Counted from the first letter of the stretch, positions 1-11,235 are shown. The stretch: DNA of 41,574 nt from Neoconidiobolus thromboides FSU 785 (GCA_025603075.1 MU626429.1:1-41574), one strand, 5' to 3'. Notes: generated from the letters alone by a model not told the origin. Made by a program: numbers and translations.

Positions 1-285
1 TAAAATACTATTAAGAAAACTTAGTGGCTTTATTAAATGTTCGAGATATCAGGGAATAATTCAGTTAAAAAGCCTCGAACTACTATACTCTGTAAACTCT
101 TTTATACTCTGAAAAGTATAAATATCAAAATGAGAAAATAATATTCTTTGGGATGGAGCTAGAAATTCTCATAGCAAATCAAAATAAGAACGTGGGATTG
201 ATTTTCTCTGAACTCGAGAACACAACAGCTTAGGCGATTGTTATGCTATAATTAACCATGAGACTGACAAAGCGATATTTCACAG
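1..285 (-). repeat. ~470-bp dispersed repeat, copy 1 (cut by window start)
   Basis: On the minus strand it begins TGTGAAATATCGCTTTGTCA at 285 and runs to the window edge. It is the same element as those at 984-1409, 39933-40399 and 41270-41574. It is closest to the copy at the right edge: long stretches match almost base for base, but the right-edge copy lacks roughly 65 bp near its start. No coding sequence is visible. The complete copy starts and ends with the 7-8 bp inverted motif TGTGAAAT, which suggests a non-autonomous DNA transposon, but no target-site duplication is clear. Confidence 0.75.
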
Positions 286-510
286 CTTTTATATGCTTTA
301 TTATCTTGATTTTGTTCTAAATATATTATAGTAAAAGACATTTTAACTGAGTATTATATTATGTAATTTGAATTCAGTTGAAAACAAAAATTGAATAATA
401 AAGTTAATATTGTATAATAGCACAAGAACTACATCTAAAATTTATTTATTTTTGTTTAATGCTTTGATAAATCTAAGGTAATATTCCACTTCAAATTTTA
501 ACTAAAGTAT

Positions 511-609
511 GGGGATGTATTTTTGTATTTAAGAACTTTACTAACAAATTTTCCGCTCAAATAGTGCTTAAAAGATGGAAAAAGTAATGAACCCCAAAAA
601 AACACCTCC
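511..609 (+). mobile_element. MITE, ~100 bp family, copy a
   Basis: Starts GGGGATGTATTTTTGT and ends in a decayed form of ACATCCCC, with AT/TA flanks. The consensus has TIRs GGGGATGT(A/T)TTTTTG of about 15 bp and contains TTTAAG, a conserved CTCAAATAGTGCTTAAAAGATGGAAA-like core and TAATGAAGCC. No coding capacity. The terminal structure and TA-rich target suggest a Tc1/mariner-mobilised element. Confidence 0.85.
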
Positions 610-983
610 ATATATAATTGTTTATAAAAAAGCTTCAATTTTACATATCTGTTTATTTTATTTAATAGCTCCTTTAAAAAAATATCGAGATTTTAAAAAT
701 TTATTAAATATTATATCTTTTTACTCAGTATTATACTAATTTTAATTAAAATCGCATTGAAATTTTTCCGTCATATCAATAATAAATAGAAAAGCTATCC
801 AATATAGACACATTAACATAAAATTTTAAATAGTAAAATTTTACCCTGGACTAACTTAAAAACATAATTTTTAATGTAATATAATATAACATTATAAAAT
901 ATATATAGTTTTTAATACAAAAATGAAGTACAATGAATATTTGAATGCTAAGACATAAAACATACAATTAGTTTTTATAGTTT

Positions 984-1409
984 TGTGGAATCCTGGTGCT
1001 CAGTGATTGGAGTCAAAAGGTCTTAGTTTATGTAACTAAAATAAACTCGAATTATGGAAAATAGCACGCAATAGGCTACGAACTATGTAAGATAAACATA
1101 ATAGATAGTACTACTATGAAATCTATGTAAAATACTACCAGAAAAGTTCAATGGCTTTGTTAAAAGTACAATATCAGGAAATAACTCAGTTAAAAAGCTT
1201 CAAGTTATTATGTTGAAAAATCCCTTTTATACTCCAACAAGCATGAATACTAAAACGAGAGGATAATGTTCTTTGAAATGAAGTTAGAAGTTCCCATAGC
1301 AAATCAAAATAAGAGCTTGGGATTGATTGTCTTTGAACTTGAGAACACAACAACTTAAGCGATTATTATGGTGTAATAAATCATAGAGGTGACAAAGCGA
1401 TATTTCACA
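984..1409 (-). repeat. ~470-bp dispersed repeat, copy 2
   Basis: Full-length but internally shortened copy. It runs from TGTGGAATCCTGGTGCTCAG at its left edge to the inverted TGTGAAATATCGCTTTGTCA end at 1409. Compared with the copy at 39933-40399 it lacks about 35 bp near the left edge, so GAGTCAAAA is joined directly to GGTCTTAG. It is non-coding and AT-rich, with the same terminal TGTGRAAT motif. Confidence 0.75.
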
Positions 1410-2020
1410 GATTATGTTATTTTAATAAGTTATTTAAGACTATTAAAAGTTAAATTGACTTTAAAACTTCTCTGTTTAAACTAATTTATATAGATAGCAT
1501 TATTTAAACCATTTTTATTTAAAATATAAAAATTCTAAAAATGATGGCTTTTGTATCTATAATGAATTTATATCATAACATTATAATAAATATATTTAGT
1601 TTAAATATATATAAGCGTTTAAATCAAAAGATATTAATATTCTACAAAATATTAAAAAGATTCAATAATAACCTTGTTCTAATTTTATAAAAGTTTTAAA
1701 AATTTATTAGGTAGATAAAGCAATCTATAATTATAATTGAATTTATATATAAACTATTAGGCTTTGATAAAACCAAACTTTGGTTTTTATTTATTATAAT
1801 ACATTTAAGATAGTGTTAGTTTTTTTAATTGTGTTGTAAATAATTAAGTTTATATTAAACTCATTAAATTTATCAGCTACGATAAACAAATAATTAGAAT
1901 AAGTTTATAATATTTATATTAATATAAAATATTTGATTTCAAATAATTTAAAGCCTGTAAAAAAAAGTAAAACGTAAATGATTGTTCAAACATACCTTAT
2001 ACCCAAACTATAAAATATAA
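1410..2020. other. Gene-free AT-rich spacer
   Basis: About 600 bp of very AT-rich sequence with stops in all frames. I see no exon-like stretch with splice signals, no tRNA and no repeat other than its flanks. Confidence 0.6.
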
Positions 2021-2114
2021 GGGTGTTTCTTTGGCTTCATTACTTTTTCCATTTTTTAGCACTATTTGAGTGGAAAAATTGTTAGTGAATTCTTAAACAT
2101 AAAAATACATCCCC
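2021..2114 (-). mobile_element. MITE, ~100 bp family, copy b
   Basis: Reverse orientation: enters with a decayed GGTGTTTCTTTGGCTTCATT and leaves with AAAAATACATCCCC followed by ATATAT. It lies just beyond the C-terminal side of the F-box fragment at 2157-2412. Confidence 0.85.
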
Positions 2115-2156
2115 ATATATATATATTACATTTGGGCAACAGTTTAAATGTTTGAA

Positions 2157-2412
2157 AAAAGCTATAGTATATAGCTATATGCTTCATTAATAGTTCGTTT
2201 TGTCCAATAAATTCGTATTGTTAACTGTGATATTTTGATAATATTCTATAGTTTTCATAAACTGAATGATTTAAGTTATATTTAATAGTTCTGCATGGAT
2301 TTTTAAACATGTACTTGCTTGAGGAACATAGCTCAAATAATTTATCTAGATCTGAAAATTTAAATGTTTTAGATAATATAATACCCGATAATAAGCCAAA
2401 TTTCAATGACAT
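2157..2412 (-). pseudogene. F-box gene fragment (family of 13390-15000 and 22150-23660)
   Basis: An ATG at 2412 opens a 63-codon frame with an F-box-like pattern: a Leu-rich first helix (LLSGIILSKTFKF), then FSDLDKLFELCSSSKYMF. At DNA level it aligns over about 170 bp with the start of the decayed gene at 13390, including CAGATC-AGAT...TTTGAG and AAGCAAGTACAT. The frame stops at 2221 and no LRR part follows. A MITE lies 40 bp downstream. I read it as a truncated paralog. Seen: the alignment and the broken frame. Inferred: F-box identity, since the family is divergent. Confidence 0.5.
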
Positions 2413-2419
2413 TTGGAAT

Positions 2420-3040
2420 AAATAAATGAAAATAAATTTAGTTTAGACTTCATTCATGATTTAAATCAACTTTGGTTTTAATAAAGTTTGATTTTTGATT
2501 CAACTAAAGTATAAATGAGACAGTGTTTGAAAAGATCATGTTATTATGGTTAGTATTTTTTAAATTTTAATAAAAGTATAAGATTTATGGGATAAACTTT
2601 TTTTAACAAATTTAAGAGGATATAACTAATAGGAGATACCAAAAAAAAGAGATTTTAACTATAACTTGACATTTTTAGATCGAAGTTGATGAGCAGCTAC
2701 AAGTTTGTACTCAAGATGGCCCATAGTTTATTACTTTATAAAGAAGGTTGGCAGGGGATTGGCAATTGTGATGGATTCGAAGTTCAAATGGTAAAAGATT
2801 CTGTGAGGATTTAGAAGGGAGTGGTAACGAAAAATACATAGCGAAATCACAATATCAATTAATAAGCAATTTATACAACTAAACTTTAGTTTTTACGAGA
2901 AAACAATTAAGGACGTAGCTGAGAAACTTAAAGCCGAAGAAAGTCAAAATGTAAGCTATATGCAATGAGTAGCATTTTTTTTTGATGATTTTAAAATACA
3001 AAGAATAATAAGCCTGAAAATAATATTTAACAAGAATGAC
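2420..3040 (+). pseudogene. Decayed coding remnant of unknown identity
   Basis: Between about 2670 and 2955 the plus strand has exon-like pieces with less biased composition. A frame opens at an ATG near 2690 and is cut by a TAG. A shifted frame, EDLEGSGNEKYIAKSQYQL, follows. Then a piece (FYEKTIKDVAEKLKAEESQN) sits between a TTTAG acceptor-like site and a GTAAGC donor-like site. No single spliced model restores one frame. I do not recognise the protein. It could be a decayed gene or chance. Confidence 0.25.
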
Positions 3041-3046
3041 TTATTA

Positions 3047-4882
3047 TCATTTAATTTTCAATAGTTGAAGCAGATGGCGATAAATATTATTATCCAAAAA
3101 ATTGACTCTTGAGAAAGCGGAATGAAAATTAGCCAGACAGTTAGTGTGATCCATAACTTTAAATAAAATAGACTTGAAGTTCAAACTGGAATATTTATAA
3201 TTACTAATAATAAATATCATGCCTTCGTTAATGATATTGAGATCCAAACTAGGGTTAAGAGATTGGTTCAGTTGGATAGCATAGTTTAGATAGGCCTTAC
3301 ATTCTAATAATGCTTGTATAACAAGATTACAGTCTTCTGGAAAGCTGGTTATTAAATTTAAAGAGTTCATTGAGTTGTAAAATGATAAACTAAATAGAAA
3401 ATAGTTACAATGATGATGAAAAAACAAAATTCGAAGTTGTATTTGATCAATTGATCGTATAAAACTATTAATCGTCTGTACATTGTAATTCTTATTATTT
3501 AAATTTGTCAATTGAATTTTCAACAGTAAGAAAATAAGATAATATTTCTTCTTAATAGATGCATTCCTAGTAAATAATTCAACTCGAATTGTGTCATTCT
3601 TCTTTTGTCTATAATTATAATTAATGTATTTTTCTTTCAATTGCTTGATCGAATAAATAATCGAACTCAACTCATTATAGTAGGATATCAAAATTATTGA
3701 ACAAATAAACTCTGGATCACCATTATACAACTGATTATTGAGACCATTTCCGGTTATTAAAGCCCCAAAAATCTTATTGAATTGTTTATCCAATTCTTTA
3801 GGTCGATAAGGCAAAGGAAAAGTATTTTTATAAGATAAAGCCATAATAAATCGAAACACCATTAATGAACAGTAACACATTATCCTTTCCGTTTTGATTT
3901 TTGGGTTATATTTGGAATAATCTAAATGAAGTCCAATGGCGTAACTTGCTCTAATACAATAATCTGAATAATACTCTACTTTAGCCCAAATCCAGGCAAT
4001 GTTTAAACTACTTTGTATTAATATAAATAAAGTTTGAATCATCGCTAAACTTGGCGGCAGTGTATAAAAATACTTAAATTTGTTATATAGTTTGAGCTGA
4101 ATAGTATCGATTAAGTAACTGACTAATTCACTTTTTTTCATCCTACCGAGACCACTTAATAAGATAGCTAACTTCAAATAATAATCCATACGTTTAAAAT
4201 TGAAATTTTTCTTCAAAAATAGTGGGAATGTAGCATTGTAATACTCAAAATAACTATTATACGCCTGACTTAACACTCCATTTATCCCTTCTTTTATAAA
4301 CTTACTATTTATATTTTCATATAATAACAGGTCTTCATATTTTACTGATGGCTTGTAGTAATTAAGATTTTTAACAATAGATCGATACTTCTGTGTTAAA
4401 TTAATAAATAGATTAAACCTTGGATTTTTTAAATGAAACTGAGGATATTGGCTCATCGTTAATAAGTGCTCAAATGAACATTTTTGTGGAAATGAATGAT
4501 ACAATTGCTGATATAGATTACTGCCATCGCTACCCATATCTATTGCATTAAGTATTATCTTTGGCTGTGTTTGGAGTTTAAATACTTTCATATTGCTTCT
4601 TAATTCTAAACCTAATTTACTCCCCCTTTTTCTTACATTGACTTTTTCTTTTTTTTTTACTACCTTCGCTGATTTCTCTTTTTTGATCATGGGTCTTATA
4701 ACCGGCTTTGTTATATAAACACACTCGCTTCTATCTAGATTAATACATCTTTGACATTTTGGGAGTTTCTTGTCACATCTTTTATGATCTTTAGCACATT
4801 GCTTACATCGATAAGTGTTAGGTAGCATATCTTTGGTAATTACTTGATTACTACTAGCGGACATTTGAATTGGATTATACAT
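3047..4882 (-). CDS. Zn2Cys6 transcription factor (paralog 1)
   Basis: Intronless, 611 residues. The N-terminus has a Gal4-type binuclear zinc cluster at about residues 26-56 with spacing C-x2-C-x6-C-x6-C-x2-C-x7-C (CKQCAKDHKRC then DKKLPKCQRC), followed by a Lys-rich, NLS-like stretch to about 95. The remainder is alpha-helical and Leu/Ile/Tyr-rich, like the fungal-specific regulatory domain; no enzyme motif is seen. It is the tandem paralog of the gene at 5663-7585. Both share the zinc cluster, a YFxYYNxxxPLFxKxxFN motif and LKLAILLxGLxRMK. In this family the cluster binds CGG-type half sites as a dimer in the nucleus; the targets cannot be inferred. The start was chosen because the cluster begins soon after this ATG and stops occur upstream. 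Confidence 0.9.
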   Translation of the reverse strand: MYNPIQMSASSNQVITKDMLPNTYRCKQCAKDHKRCDKKLPKCQRCINLDRSECVYITKPVIRPMIKKEKSAKVVKKKEKVNVRKRGSKLGLELRSNMKVFKLQTQPKIILNAIDMGSDGSNLYQQLYHSFPQKCSFEHLLTMSQYPQFHLKNPRFNLFINLTQKYRSIVKNLNYYKPSVKYEDLLLYENINSKFIKEGINGVLSQAYNSYFEYYNATFPLFLKKNFNFKRMDYYLKLAILLSGLGRMKKSELVSYLIDTIQLKLYNKFKYFYTLPPSLAMIQTLFILIQSSLNIAWIWAKVEYYSDYCIRASYAIGLHLDYSKYNPKIKTERIMCYCSLMVFRFIMALSYKNTFPLPYRPKELDKQFNKIFGALITGNGLNNQLYNGDPEFICSIILISYYNELSSIIYSIKQLKEKYINYNYRQKKNDTIRVELFTRNASIKKKYYLIFLLLKIQLTNLNNKNYNVQTINSFIRSIDQIQLRILFFHHHCNYFLFSLSFYNSMNSLNLITSFPEDCNLVIQALLECKAYLNYAIQLNQSLNPSLDLNIINEGMIFIISNYKYSSLNFKSILFKVMDHTNCLANFHSAFSRVNFLDNNIYRHLLQLLKIK

Positions 4883-5225
4883 CTTCTGAGAGTATAAATT
4901 GTTATTACTAATGATATTATTTTGTGATGTTTAAATAAGAGAAGAAAATGAACTAAAATGAAAAATAGAATAAATTAGAAAATCCAAGTTATTTAAACTA
5001 TTGCTTTAATTATTCTATAATAAAGTTTATTAGAAATTAAATTTTGCTCTTTTTAAACAGATAATTGTGGAACTTTACTCAATCGGAAGATGGCAGATAT
5101 CGACTGGAATATCTTTTTAGTTTTATGTTAATTTTTAAGCTGCTTTGACATACCCACATATATTCATTATAGTACACCCAAGTTTGGCTTTTTTAAAATA
5201 AAATACTCGAGAGCTCATTTGGCTC

Positions 5226-5393
5226 TTATGGACATGGCTTTCTCTTCAAGGTTTTGAAATATTTGTTCTTTTTAGCATGTTTGGTAAGTTTATTTATTGT
5301 TAATTTAAACATGTCCTTTTGTCTTAAAGCTTTATCATGCAAATATTGTTTTGCTTCTTCATATTTAATTGCGACTACTATCTTTCTTTTAAA
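5226..5393 (-). other. Possible orphan coding exon (basic peptide)
   Basis: A 55-codon open stretch that begins right after a good acceptor (branch-like CTAAT, then TTTATTTTTTAG) and ends with TAA. The peptide is basic and helical (KYEEAKQYLHDKALRQKDMF, then Lys-rich), like small ribosome-biogenesis proteins, but I cannot place it in a family. No convincing upstream exon lies in the 270 bp before the neighbouring gene. It may be the last exon of a lost gene. Confidence 0.3.
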
Positions 5394-5662
5394 CTAAAAA
5401 ATAAAGTTATATTAGTTTTCAATTAGCAATCAATGCTAACTATATACTTAGCAACGATAGACAATTAAATATTTATGATTCTATGGATTTTATTTTTTCT
5501 AAGAATAATTTAATCATGTTGGTAATATTACTGCCAAATGTAAATTATAAAGTTAATTATGGAATTATTTTTATTTAATTATTAGGAAGAAAGATAAAGT
5601 AACTATCAAGAAGGAAAACAAAGGAACAAGAGAGGAACACCAGGTTAGCAAAAACAGCATAC

Positions 5663-7585
5663 TCATTTCTGCTTTTTAAAAAGGGTATTTTTGATCAAAA
5701 GGTTGATTTTATTATTAATAGAGGCAGTCGAAAGGTAAGTTTCTAATTTAGCACATTGATTTAAGAACTCAAAACTTTGATTTATGATCCATTTTAAATT
5801 CCAACGGGAATAAGGTTGATATCTAACAAAAAAAGCAATACCATGGCTTAATAAAGCAACATCGATGTTTGATAAAGTACCTGCAGGTAATTGGATACCG
5901 TGGTTTATATATGTTACACATTCTATTATGGTTTCTGACAAATATCTTTTATTGTCTGAGTTATTATGGAAATTGGAGTTAAAGTCATCATCATTTAAAT
6001 TATAAAACTTTAAGCTTTTGCTAAAAAAGATCAGAAAATGACAGATAAACAAGATACGTTGATTATAATGATAGTTATAGTTAAGATTGTTATTAGCAAT
6101 GTTATTATTCGTTTGTAATTTTAATAATAAGAATAATTTAAAATAATGATCTTTTACCTTTTGAATCCGTTTAATTACATTTTTGATGCTATTGTTGTCA
6201 CTATAACCATCGCTCTTATCCACACGCATAATTTCTATATTATTAATATAATTCTCCTTTAATAGTCGAATAGAATATAAAATAGAACCAATTTCATTAT
6301 AAAAGGATGCTAGTAAAATTTGATAATAAAAATCAATATCCTTATTCTTTTTCAAACATTGAAACTTTAAAATATCCATTTGGACGCGTCTAAAGTATTG
6401 TTTTAAATAATAAGGTTGATAAGGTAATGAAAAATTAAGCCTAAGGAACAGGCCAAGGAAATGATAATAGTACAACAAAGTAGCATATAATAGTACTCTT
6501 TCTTTTCTACTTTGTGAACTTAGTTTTTTGAAATTAAATGGCAAACCAAGTACATCAATTCCTTTTACACAATAAGAATAATAAATTTCAAAACTATATG
6601 TTAACCAAGGAGTAGAATAAGAGCTTTGCATTAATACAAAGACCGCTTGAACGTTTTCTAAAGTTATGGCTAATCTATAAGGACTCCTTATATCTTCATT
6701 TAATTTATCTTGGATAAAATTTATTATCGAGTTGTTTGTTGAATTCACTTTCATCCTATTTAAGCCGCCTAATAAAATAGCCAATTTTAGATTCCTACTC
6801 CTCAAATTATAATTAAATTCTCTTTTAATAAATAATGGATAATTGGTGTTGTAATATTTAAAATAATTTATATAAGCTTCCTTTAAAATTGTTTGAAGAT
6901 TTTCATGATAGCTTCCTTTTATTAACTTTTGAGAGTTCCTTAAATCAATTCGACACTCTTTATTTATCGTTTGGTAGTTATCTGCAATTTGGAAAAACAG
7001 TAATAGCTTATTGTTGTTTTTAAATGGTGTTGGGTGTTGTAATAAAGTGGACATACTTTCAAATATTCCCTTCCTTGGAAACCTGTTAAAGAATTGCTTC
7101 ATTGTATAATATTTAATCATCCCGCTCGAGATATTCTGTATATAAAATGATTTTGTGACTAACTTGTCATCGTTGTCATTATTATTTAAAAGTAATTCTT
7201 CCTTTTTTCCTTTTCTTTTGTGTCCCTTTCTATCTTCAGCAAACTTTACAGTATAATTATTTATACTTGATAGATTGAATGTATCATTGTTTTTATAAGC
7301 ATACTTTAAATAAGTACATGTCTTTAGTTTGCTTGTACATGACAAACACTGTGGCAATCTTCGATCGCATTTCCTATGACCTTTAGCGCACTGATCACAC
7401 CTTCTTAAACTATATTGAATTGAATTGAAATCACCTATATTATCACTAGCTTCTGGAGTGTTATTAGTGATAGGGGTGTTATTATTAGTGATATTATTAT
7501 AGTTATTATTTCCGTCGTTATTTTTGATACTATTATTTATGCTATTACTGATGTTATTATTATCAATTTCCTGTTTAGTCCACAT
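5663..7585 (-). CDS. Zn2Cys6 transcription factor (paralog 2)
   Basis: Intronless, 640 residues. It opens with an Asn-rich, low-complexity region (about residues 8-50), then a Gal4-type zinc cluster at about 63-93 with spacing C-x2-C-x6-C-x6-C-x2-C-x6-C (CDQCAKGHRKC, DRRLPQCLSC). A basic segment (RKGHKRKGKK) near 120 may be the NLS. The C-terminal ~480 residues align in order with the downstream paralog at 3047-4882, so the pair arose by tandem duplication. The two genes are head-to-tail, about 780 bp apart. The Asn tract, encoded by near-pure AAT/AAC runs, is absent from paralog 1. Its role as a DNA-binding regulator is family knowledge; target genes are unknown. Confidence 0.9.
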   Translation of the reverse strand: MWTKQEIDNNNISNSINNSIKNNDGNNNYNNITNNNTPITNNTPEASDNIGDFNSIQYSLRRCDQCAKGHRKCDRRLPQCLSCTSKLKTCTYLKYAYKNNDTFNLSSINNYTVKFAEDRKGHKRKGKKEELLLNNNDNDDKLVTKSFYIQNISSGMIKYYTMKQFFNRFPRKGIFESMSTLLQHPTPFKNNNKLLLFFQIADNYQTINKECRIDLRNSQKLIKGSYHENLQTILKEAYINYFKYYNTNYPLFIKREFNYNLRSRNLKLAILLGGLNRMKVNSTNNSIINFIQDKLNEDIRSPYRLAITLENVQAVFVLMQSSYSTPWLTYSFEIYYSYCVKGIDVLGLPFNFKKLSSQSRKERVLLYATLLYYYHFLGLFLRLNFSLPYQPYYLKQYFRRVQMDILKFQCLKKNKDIDFYYQILLASFYNEIGSILYSIRLLKENYINNIEIMRVDKSDGYSDNNSIKNVIKRIQKVKDHYFKLFLLLKLQTNNNIANNNLNYNYHYNQRILFICHFLIFFSKSLKFYNLNDDDFNSNFHNNSDNKRYLSETIIECVTYINHGIQLPAGTLSNIDVALLSHGIAFFVRYQPYSRWNLKWIINQSFEFLNQCAKLETYLSTASINNKINLLIKNTLFKKQK

Positions 7586-7917
7586 AATTATTAAATAATA
7601 AAAATGGATTATATTTTTTGCTATAATTTAATTTAAGTTTAACCATGTCAAAGTGACCATTTTTATTCGTTTTGTTTCGTATTTATTCATTTTTTAGCCT
7701 ATTAAACTCAGAGTTAAAATTCTTATGAATTATGTATGAATAAAAAATAAAAAACACAAAGTACTATTTAATAAAACTAATTTAACACTATAATACTATT
7801 TAAATAAAATCGATTGGATTTATTAAAAATCGTTATTTAAATATTTGAACTTCTATTTTTAAAATTTTATTATTATTATTCATAATTATAATAAACTCCA
7901 AAATAAATAACAAAAAC

Positions 7918-9792
7918 TTAAAGCTCCTTTTCATTTGAATATCCTTTAGCAATCCCCATTTTACCTTCTGTTGCTTTTTCTACTTTATTATTTTCCAAAT
8001 TCATTTCCAGCCCACGGAAACTACGATTAGCTAAATATTCGCCTAAAACGTCAGAAATTAATATACAAACTATTAAAACAACTAATTGAGATATTACCTG
8101 CTGTTGAACCCATCATTTGAGAAATTTGTCTTTCTGAGTTAACTGTTGTTAACGACGAACTATTCGTTTCATTATCCATCGCTATGTTGATATGTCTTCT
8201 TGGTGCTACAAATTTACCGGTAATTAAAGAGAAATGAGGTTTATCTTCATCTTCATCATTAATATTTTCATCTCCATCTCCATTTTCATCTTCTTTAGTC
8301 TCTTCATTCTTCTCTTTACTATTAAAAATAGCCTCAAACTCTGTAGAGTAAGTACCATTCCATTCTAATCTAGAATCTAGAGCAAGTTCCAATTCAAATG
8401 GAGTGACAATAGGCTTAAAAAATTCTTTCGAATCAATTAAAGAATTTTCCGGACAAGCAATTAAAATAAAAATATCAATTTCCATAAAGTTCGCCAATTT
8501 TGCAACATTGAGTTTACCCATTACGAAGGTATAGCTTTTACCGCCCTTAGATTTTATTAAATTTTCTACTTTTTCTATCATTTCCATACTATTTTCAATG
8601 CCTAATGTTCCTACACAGATACCGAATGTCGTACTATCTTTAGCTTTTTGTACTTGTACATAACGTCTCATTAATTGTCGATTTACTGTTACTCCATCTA
8701 GAAAGCTTTGTTGTTTTATTGGGTCATAACGGTATAACTAATAATTATAACGATTATTATACAATCAATGATAATACTTAATAAACTCACTTTAATTTTG
8801 TTTTGGACATTTAATAATAAATTAGTCAATTCAATACTTTCTTCACCAATATAAAACAAAACTGTACTTTCGTTGTTTTGATTATTTAATAAATCATAAT
8901 TTATATTATCTGTTGAATAATAACGCCCTGAAATTCTTAATAATTTTCTGTCTTTATAACTTAACTCTAAATCATTTCTATTATTTTTTTCTTCAGTCAC
9001 ATTTTGTGATAATGGTACTATTCCATCAACTATATTCTGTTGAATTCCCTTTTGTTTTAATTGTGAAACTATTGCTTCTATTTAAAGTTATTACTTTTTA
9101 ATTATAAAAAATGAATCAAAGACTGACCATTTAAATGTGACAAAGACAAATTACCCATAAGCAATATTTCCTTCACTTCACTCAACTCACTATTGATTAA
9201 ATTATAGATACTTTCAACACAATCTTCTACATTTAATTTACTTTTGCCAAATGAATAAATTACTGGGATATCTTCAACTCTACCTATTATTAATTTAACT
9301 CAAAGTTTAATTTCTATCATCCTTACCCTGACAAACAAGAGTGGCCAAAATGAATTAAACAGTCACTATCTACATGAGAAGCGGCTACTTTATCAACACA
9401 ACAGCTGTGGAAATAAAGCTTAATGAATAAAAAAAAATTGAAATAGACTAACTTACTTTCCATACGATGTATCTGCCAAAATAAAATATTCAGTATTATA
9501 ACTTGTATTCAAGTAATTCACTATCTTATTTGAGTATTTCAATAAATTATCTGGGAACTGTAAAGTAATCTAAAAAAATTGATATTGATATTAATTCTCA
9601 TAATAATAAAGTAATGAAATTTACTTTTTTAAATGATTTTTTTTTTAAGATTGAGACGATATTATCTAAATTGAATAACTCTTGTACTTCCATAGATTCT
9701 AAATGATCTTCTTCTTTCTCAATTTCTCTTTGGATAACGCTACTTCCATCATCGAATAATGGGACTGGTTGGCTAAGTATCGTTTCTGCCAT
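7918..9792 (-). CDS. DPH2: 2-(3-amino-3-carboxypropyl)histidine synthase subunit 2 (diphthamide biosynthesis)
   Basis: Partner of Dph1 in the radical-SAM-like first step of diphthamide formation on eEF2. Seven exons: 9792-9625, 9569-9457, 9404-9327, 9279-9128, 9077-8791, 8737-8098, 8042-7918. The joined frame is 520 codons plus stop, near the usual ~530. Seen: [16 protein letters not shown] spanning an intron (the conserved cysteine motif of Dph1/Dph2), HFGHSCLSG, then the C-terminal signature [12 protein letters not shown]...GIAKGY. Introns are 43-55 bp. The fourth exon must begin at the second of two nearby AGs, because the first would create a stop. The middle is Asp/Glu-rich ([14 protein letters not shown]). 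Orthology to DPH2 rather than DPH1 rests on the short N-terminus and the C-terminal signature. Confidence 0.93.
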
Positions 9793-9959
9793 TTTCTTTT
9801 TATATACTGCTTTTTTTATAGGGGATTGGATTGGATTAAAAAATAAGTTTAAGATTATCTTGACAGTTTTTTTTAGAGATTATCTTTGCACAAATTACCA
9901 ACTCAAAAAATTGTGATAAATTTGAGTTTTAACTGCCTATTGCTAACAAATAAGTATAG

Positions 9960-10790
9960 TAGAAGGTTTGTGTTATTTTACTTATAAACCCTATGAACAG
10001 ATGTTTAGTTTGTTTCATTGTTTAGTTAACGGCACTCCCGAACCTCGGTTTTATTGGAAGTATATTAATATTGAAGAAGATCTTAAGTAAGAGGATCTAA
10101 TAGTTAAACCAATAGATTATTACAGACCTTCTTAAAGAAATTTTGTATCCTAAATTTATTATGTCGACAATAGATAGACAGTCTTTTGAAGATGGTTTCC
10201 TATCAAATTTGAGATTATAACTAATAATGATAATAATAATGATTCTAAGAAATATAATTCTCATAATATCAATTTTAGATGTTCTCTCGAGCATGCTTAT
10301 AATTTAATTGAGCCATGTGAGGCAGTGAATTTTCAAAGTGATCCTATTATCGATGAGATTGATTCGGATTTGATAGTTGGAGATTATCCTGAGGTTTGGA
10401 TACCTATTAAAAATATGTTATAAATTTTTTGCAAGCTTAACACATCTTGTAAAGTCGATATCTTTTGGTTTTTTGAACTCGAAGCCTTTTTTGATAATGC
10501 TGCCTCATTTACCAAGGCTTTAGCTTTTACTTGGGCCATTTCTGTTATTCATCCAAGACCCTATGAATCTATTAACAATGAGAATGGTATAGTTCTTATC
10601 CCTAATGTTACTGAATTCAGTAACTTTGTATTCAAAAGATTCATTGAGACTCATTACTACCACATTGACTTTCTTAAGAACAATGAGAGATTCAAACGGG
10701 TCGACTTCTAGGACAAATGTAATGCTACTGCTATCTCTAACTTTTCCATCAACTCACTAATTGATCTTGGTCTTTTTTTTAGAGTATCAA
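9960..10790 (+). pseudogene. Decayed coding region, unknown family
   Basis: The plus strand reads as protein-like sequence with richer codon use than its surroundings but is broken. One piece starts near 9960 (YFTYKPYEQMFSLFHCLVNG, then TPEPRFYWKYINIEEDLK) and is followed by stops. A second frame begins near 10140 (EILYPKFIMSTIDRQSFEDG). From about 10230 to 10790 a long frame contains only two or three stops, with stretches such as FFDNAASFTKALAFTWAISV and FVFKRFIETHYYHIDFLKNN. GC is visibly higher than in flanking spacers. I recognise no domain. It could be a dead transposon protein or a horizontally acquired gene. Confidence 0.45.
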
Positions 10791-10799
10791 TCTTTTTTT

Positions 10800-11230
10800 G
10801 ATTGGGCTATTTTTCCTTCATACTCATTTTAAAAAATGATTGTTTATTTATGCTATAGTTTATTACCATATGGATAAAGTTTAAATATTGATTTAACAAT
10901 CAATGGAATAAAAAAAGAAAAAATAGAGCAATTAACATAAGCCTTTTATATTGAATGAACATATATTTTTTTTACACAATGCTAAAACGCCAAAGCTATT
11001 ACTATAAAAACTTGGAAATGTCACTAAAACGTTTAACGATTTAAAACTATTTATATGAAATGTCTAATTGTTTCGCATTTAATGTGATATTAACAAGTAC
11101 GAAATTATTTTATCTTATTAAAGATTTAAGTACTTTCTATAGCCTTTAATATAATAATGCCAAAGATCAATAGAAAAATATAACTGCATTGTAATATTAC
11201 CCAGTGGCAAAAAGACAATCAATAAAATTT
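10800..11230. other. Gene-free AT-rich spacer
   Basis: No open frame, splice-flanked exon or recognised repeat is visible. It separates the decayed region from the stop codon of the first Kunitz gene. Confidence 0.55.
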
Positions 11231-11235
11231 AATAT

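Noticed and set aside
8913-9101. Plus-strand frame across DPH2
   Set aside because: It is antisense to DPH2 exon 5 and part of the preceding intron, with no supporting signal.
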